64,000 nt of DNA from Rhodospirillaceae bacterium bin65 (lineage in GTDB: Bacteria; Pseudomonadota; Alphaproteobacteria; Bin65): the NCBI GenBank assembly GCA_002238725.1, contig MPMX01000001.1, positions 124,001-188,000 of the forward strand, in the 5' to 3' direction. The notes below the pieces were generated by a model, which saw nothing but the letters and a program-made list of their open reading frames with translations, was not told the origin of the DNA and did no database searches. Both the position numbers and the translations under genes were made by a program. Shown here one piece after another: positions 62,098-64,000 of the stretch (the first letter of the stretch is position 1; every line of letters begins with the position of its first letter).

Positions 62098-62730
62098 ATG
62101 CTCGGCCGCCTGTTCAAGAGAAATCCCTATACCCACAAGCGCGCGGAGGCTTTGACCGTCGACTTCCTCAAGAAGCACAAGGAGCGCGTCTCCGGCGAGG
62201 TCTTCGCGCGTCGTCTGATCGCCAATATCGAGGCAGGCGGCGAGGATGGGGCGCTCGTCGGGTTCGGGCCCCACGCCCAGGCCCAGATCGGATACTACCC
62301 CAATTACGCGGTCCATCTGGCACGATATGCGCTGGTCTATTGTACGTCCCTGATGGCGGAGCCGCCCGACCCGGACAATGGTCTTGTCCATACGGGGATG
62401 GCGGTCTGGCAGGGCCTCGGCACCGACCCGGAAACCGCCGGCGAAATGGTGATGCAGACGCTGGAGAACATGCCGCGCAAGGAGGACGGCAGCGAATTCC
62501 GCGGCGACGAGGTCGCCGTCCTGCTCGAAGACGAGCGCCGCCTGGTCCTCATCGAGGAGTTCGCCCGGAAAGATGCGCAAATCGTGCTCGAAGCCTTCGG
62601 CAGAGGCGACAAGACCGTCGATCTATTGGACCACGACGTCGAACCCTTGGCGGAACTGCTCGACCTGACCTTTGTCCCCGACCCCGACCATGAACGGCTG
62701 GCGGCGCGTCTCAAGCCTGTGCAAGAGTGA
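62098..62730 (+). CDS. Paralogue 4 of the four-gene array
   Basis: A 210-residue protein. MLGRLFKRNPYTHKRAEALTVDFLKKH, cut to MLGRLFKRNPYTHKRAEAL, shows the common start most clearly. Then YYPNYAVHLARYA, GLGTDPETAGEMVMQTLENMP, ERRLVLIEEFARKDAQIVLEAFGRG, in short ARKDAQIVLEAFGRG, and the box DHDVEPLAELL. GGGAG precedes ATG 62098. Closest in pattern to paralogue 2. A glutathione transferase gene follows 45 bases later in the same direction, but may have its own signals. Confidence 0.8.
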   Translation: MLGRLFKRNPYTHKRAEALTVDFLKKHKERVSGEVFARRLIANIEAGGEDGALVGFGPHAQAQIGYYPNYAVHLARYALVYCTSLMAEPPDPDNGLVHTGMAVWQGLGTDPETAGEMVMQTLENMPRKEDGSEFRGDEVAVLLEDERRLVLIEEFARKDAQIVLEAFGRGDKTVDLLDHDVEPLAELLDLTFVPDPDHERLAARLKPVQE

Positions 62731-62775
62731 GCGAGCCGCTCCACCCTGTTCTGCCCGTCTCGAGGAACACGCGCC

Positions 62776-63408
62776 ATGTCCACTCCCGTCACCTTCTACA
62801 CCAACCCGATGTCGCGCGGGCAGATCGTGCGCTGGGCGCTGGAAGAATCCGGAGCCGCCTATGAGGCCGTCATCCTGGAATATGGCGGCGACATGAAGGC
62901 GCCGGACTTTCTGGCGATCAACCCGATGGGCAAGGTTCCGGCGATCCGGCACGACGGCCGGGTCGTGACCGAGTGCGCCGCCATCTGCGCCTATCTGGCC
63001 GAGGCGTTTCCCGAAGCCGGGCTGGGGCCGGGCGCGGACGAGCGCGCCGCCTACTACCGCTGGATGTTCTTCGCCGCCGGGCCGCTCGAGCAGGCGATAA
63101 TGGCACAGGCCCTGGGCTGGACGACGGAAGAGGACAAGAGCGCGATGCTCGGCTTCGGCAGCTACGACGATACGGTCGGCGCCGCCGAATTGCTGCTGAA
63201 CGAAGGCGATTATGTCTGCGGCGGGCGCTTTACCATGGCGGATGTCTATGTCGGCAGCCATATCGAGTGGGGCCTCGGCTACGGCACCTTGCCGAAGCGC
63301 CCGGCGTTCGAGTCTTATGCCGAACGCCTCACGGCGCGCGAAGCCCACAAGCGCGCCCGGGCGATCGATAAAGCCCTGATCGCCGAGCGGAAGACGGCGG
63401 CCTCCTGA
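62776..63408 (+). CDS. Glutathione S-transferase family protein
   Basis: A 210-residue cytosolic protein. The thioredoxin-like N-domain is TFYTNPMSRGQIVRWALEES, with S-R-G at the catalytic-residue region; the cis-proline loop is GKVPAIRHDG, and T-E-C-A-A-I binds the glutathione gamma-glutamyl group. The C-terminal helical domain has FTMADVYVGSHIEWGLGYG, the N-capping motif region of GSTs. ATG 62776 follows GAGG. Function is probably detoxification or thiol transfer; the link to the paralogue array is positional only. Confidence 0.9.
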   Translation: MSTPVTFYTNPMSRGQIVRWALEESGAAYEAVILEYGGDMKAPDFLAINPMGKVPAIRHDGRVVTECAAICAYLAEAFPEAGLGPGADERAAYYRWMFFAAGPLEQAIMAQALGWTTEEDKSAMLGFGSYDDTVGAAELLLNEGDYVCGGRFTMADVYVGSHIEWGLGYGTLPKRPAFESYAERLTAREAHKRARAIDKALIAERKTAAS

Positions 63409-63472
63409 CTGCGCAAATCACAGATATTTGTCGCCACATCCTGTTGGAACGAAACCGGAAACCCGCTATATC

Positions 63473-63501
63473 TTGAGCGTACGGCGCAATAGGACTATTC
63501 T
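63473..63501 (+). promoter_or_regulatory. Candidate promoter of parE
   Basis: TTGAGC (63473-63478) and TATTCT (63496-63501) with a 17-base spacer, about 33 bases before the parE start, in a short AT-richer patch after the GST gene. Confidence 0.4.
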
Positions 63502-63533
63502 TGAAATTGCAATCCCGGGACAAAGGCCCAACC

Positions 63534-64000
63534 ATGTCCGCAATGCCTGACCTGTTTGCCGAAGCGCCGAAGCCGCCCGGGCGCAGCGCGCGGTCCGACG
63601 CGCGGCCCGAGCCGGGACCGGCGCGGAACCCTGCCGGCAAACCGGCGCGCAAACAGGCCTATACCGCGCGCGACATCGAAGTGCTGGAAGGGCTGGAGCC
63701 GGTCCGCAAGCGGCCGGGGATGTATATCGGCGGCACGGACGAACGCGCCCTGCATCATCTGGCGGCCGAGGTCATCGACAATGCGATGGACGAGGTCGTC
63801 GCCGGCCACGCGACCCGCGTCGAAGTGGCGCTGGAGGCGGACAACTACATCGCTATCCGCGACAACGGCCGCGGCATCCCGGTCGATCCGCACCCGAAAT
63901 TCAAGGACAAGCCCGCGCTGGAAATCATCCTGACCACGCTGCATTCCGGCGGCAAGTTCGGCGGCAAGGCCTATGTCACCTCCGGCGGCCTGCACGGCGT
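63534..64000 (+). CDS. parE: DNA topoisomerase IV subunit B (ParE), 5' part
   Basis: The first 155 codons of a GHKL ATPase subunit that drives chromosome decatenation. After a disordered, proline-rich N-terminus of about 40 residues comes the conserved [25 protein letters not shown], with the ATP-site Glu and Asn in [17 protein letters not shown], and [21 protein letters not shown]. The K-A-Y-x-x-S-G-G-L-H form separates ParE from GyrB. ATG 63534 is the likely start. The gene runs off the right edge of the window. Confidence 0.93.
   Translation, partial: MSAMPDLFAEAPKPPGRSARSDARPEPGPARNPAGKPARKQAYTARDIEVLEGLEPVRKRPGMYIGGTDERALHHLAAEVIDNAMDEVVAGHATRVEVALEADNYIAIRDNGRGIPVDPHPKFKDKPALEIILTTLHSGGKFGGKAYVTSGGLHG

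Noticed and set aside
63534-64000. GyrB instead of ParE
   Set aside because: The segment [16 protein letters not shown] matches the ParE form; GyrB differs at this place.

Overview
The window is a GC-rich chromosomal segment from an alphaproteobacterium. The evidence is a MipZ-type ParA ATPase, a glycine-dependent 5-aminolevulinate synthase (C4 haem route), the five-step histidine pathway that uses HutF, a B12-dependent methylmalonyl-CoA mutase with MeaB, and a ParE gene at the right edge. The abundance of TRAP-TAXI transporters, PhyH oxygenases, Rieske oxygenases and SDR enzymes suggests a free-living or host-associated catabolic generalist, perhaps Rhodospirillales-like; that placement is inference. 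No rRNA, tRNA, CRISPR array or intact insertion sequence was seen.

Layout. 1-4.6 kb: a branched-chain-type ABC importer (livKHMGF order on the minus strand) ending in a GntR regulator that runs off the left edge. 4.8-11.9 kb: PhyH oxygenase plus hutG, then hutI, hutF, hutH and meaB; urocanase (hutU) is absent. 12.1-19.0 kb: one plus-strand operon with an enolase-superfamily dehydratase, a TRAP-TAXI importer, a COG3618-type amidohydrolase, a PhyH protein and an SDR, which together resemble a non-phosphorylative sugar-oxidation pathway. 19.0-21.8 kb: a TcuA-like flavoprotein and an alpha/beta hydrolase separated by a regulatory region with 10-bp-phased repeats. 22.3-25.0 kb: formamidase, an amide/urea channel, FmdB and CrcB. 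25.1-28.5 kb: a DegT aminotransferase, hemA and a small unknown gene. 29.7-34.8 kb: a second TRAP-TAXI system with a flavoprotein and a frameshifted metallo-beta-lactamase-fold gene. 35.0-36.0 kb: mipZ.

36.0-41.2 kb is a tightly overlapping minus-strand operon for aromatic ring attack (dioxygenase alpha and beta, extradiol dioxygenase, dihydrodiol dehydrogenase, Rieske ferredoxin, TetR, aldolase-fold protein) behind a strong promoter with a palindromic operator. 41.3-43.5 kb is a second Rieske oxygenase operon with a RidA protein and an unusual protein carrying a recombinase-like helix-turn-helix. 43.6-46.6 kb is a restriction-modification island (Vsr, Dcm, PD-(D/E)xK-like nuclease, HTH protein). 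46.6-53.1 kb holds an orphan molybdenum hydroxylase large subunit, a third Rieske dioxygenase pair, an acyl-CoA dehydrogenase and a TSUP permease. 53.1-53.7 kb is a Doc toxin-antitoxin pair, followed by methylmalonyl-CoA mutase.

56.0-59.2 kb is an accessory spot: a gene-free stretch with REP-like palindromes and an orphan strong promoter, then an AT-rich gene for a NACHT NTPase that looks like a transferred antiphage gene. 59.2-63.4 kb has a class I glutamine amidotransferase, an operon of four tandem, divergent paralogues of about 200 residues whose family I do not recognise, and a glutathione transferase. The four-paralogue array, with its own promoter and operator-like palindrome, is the best candidate for an undescribed system; the NACHT island and the R-M island are next.
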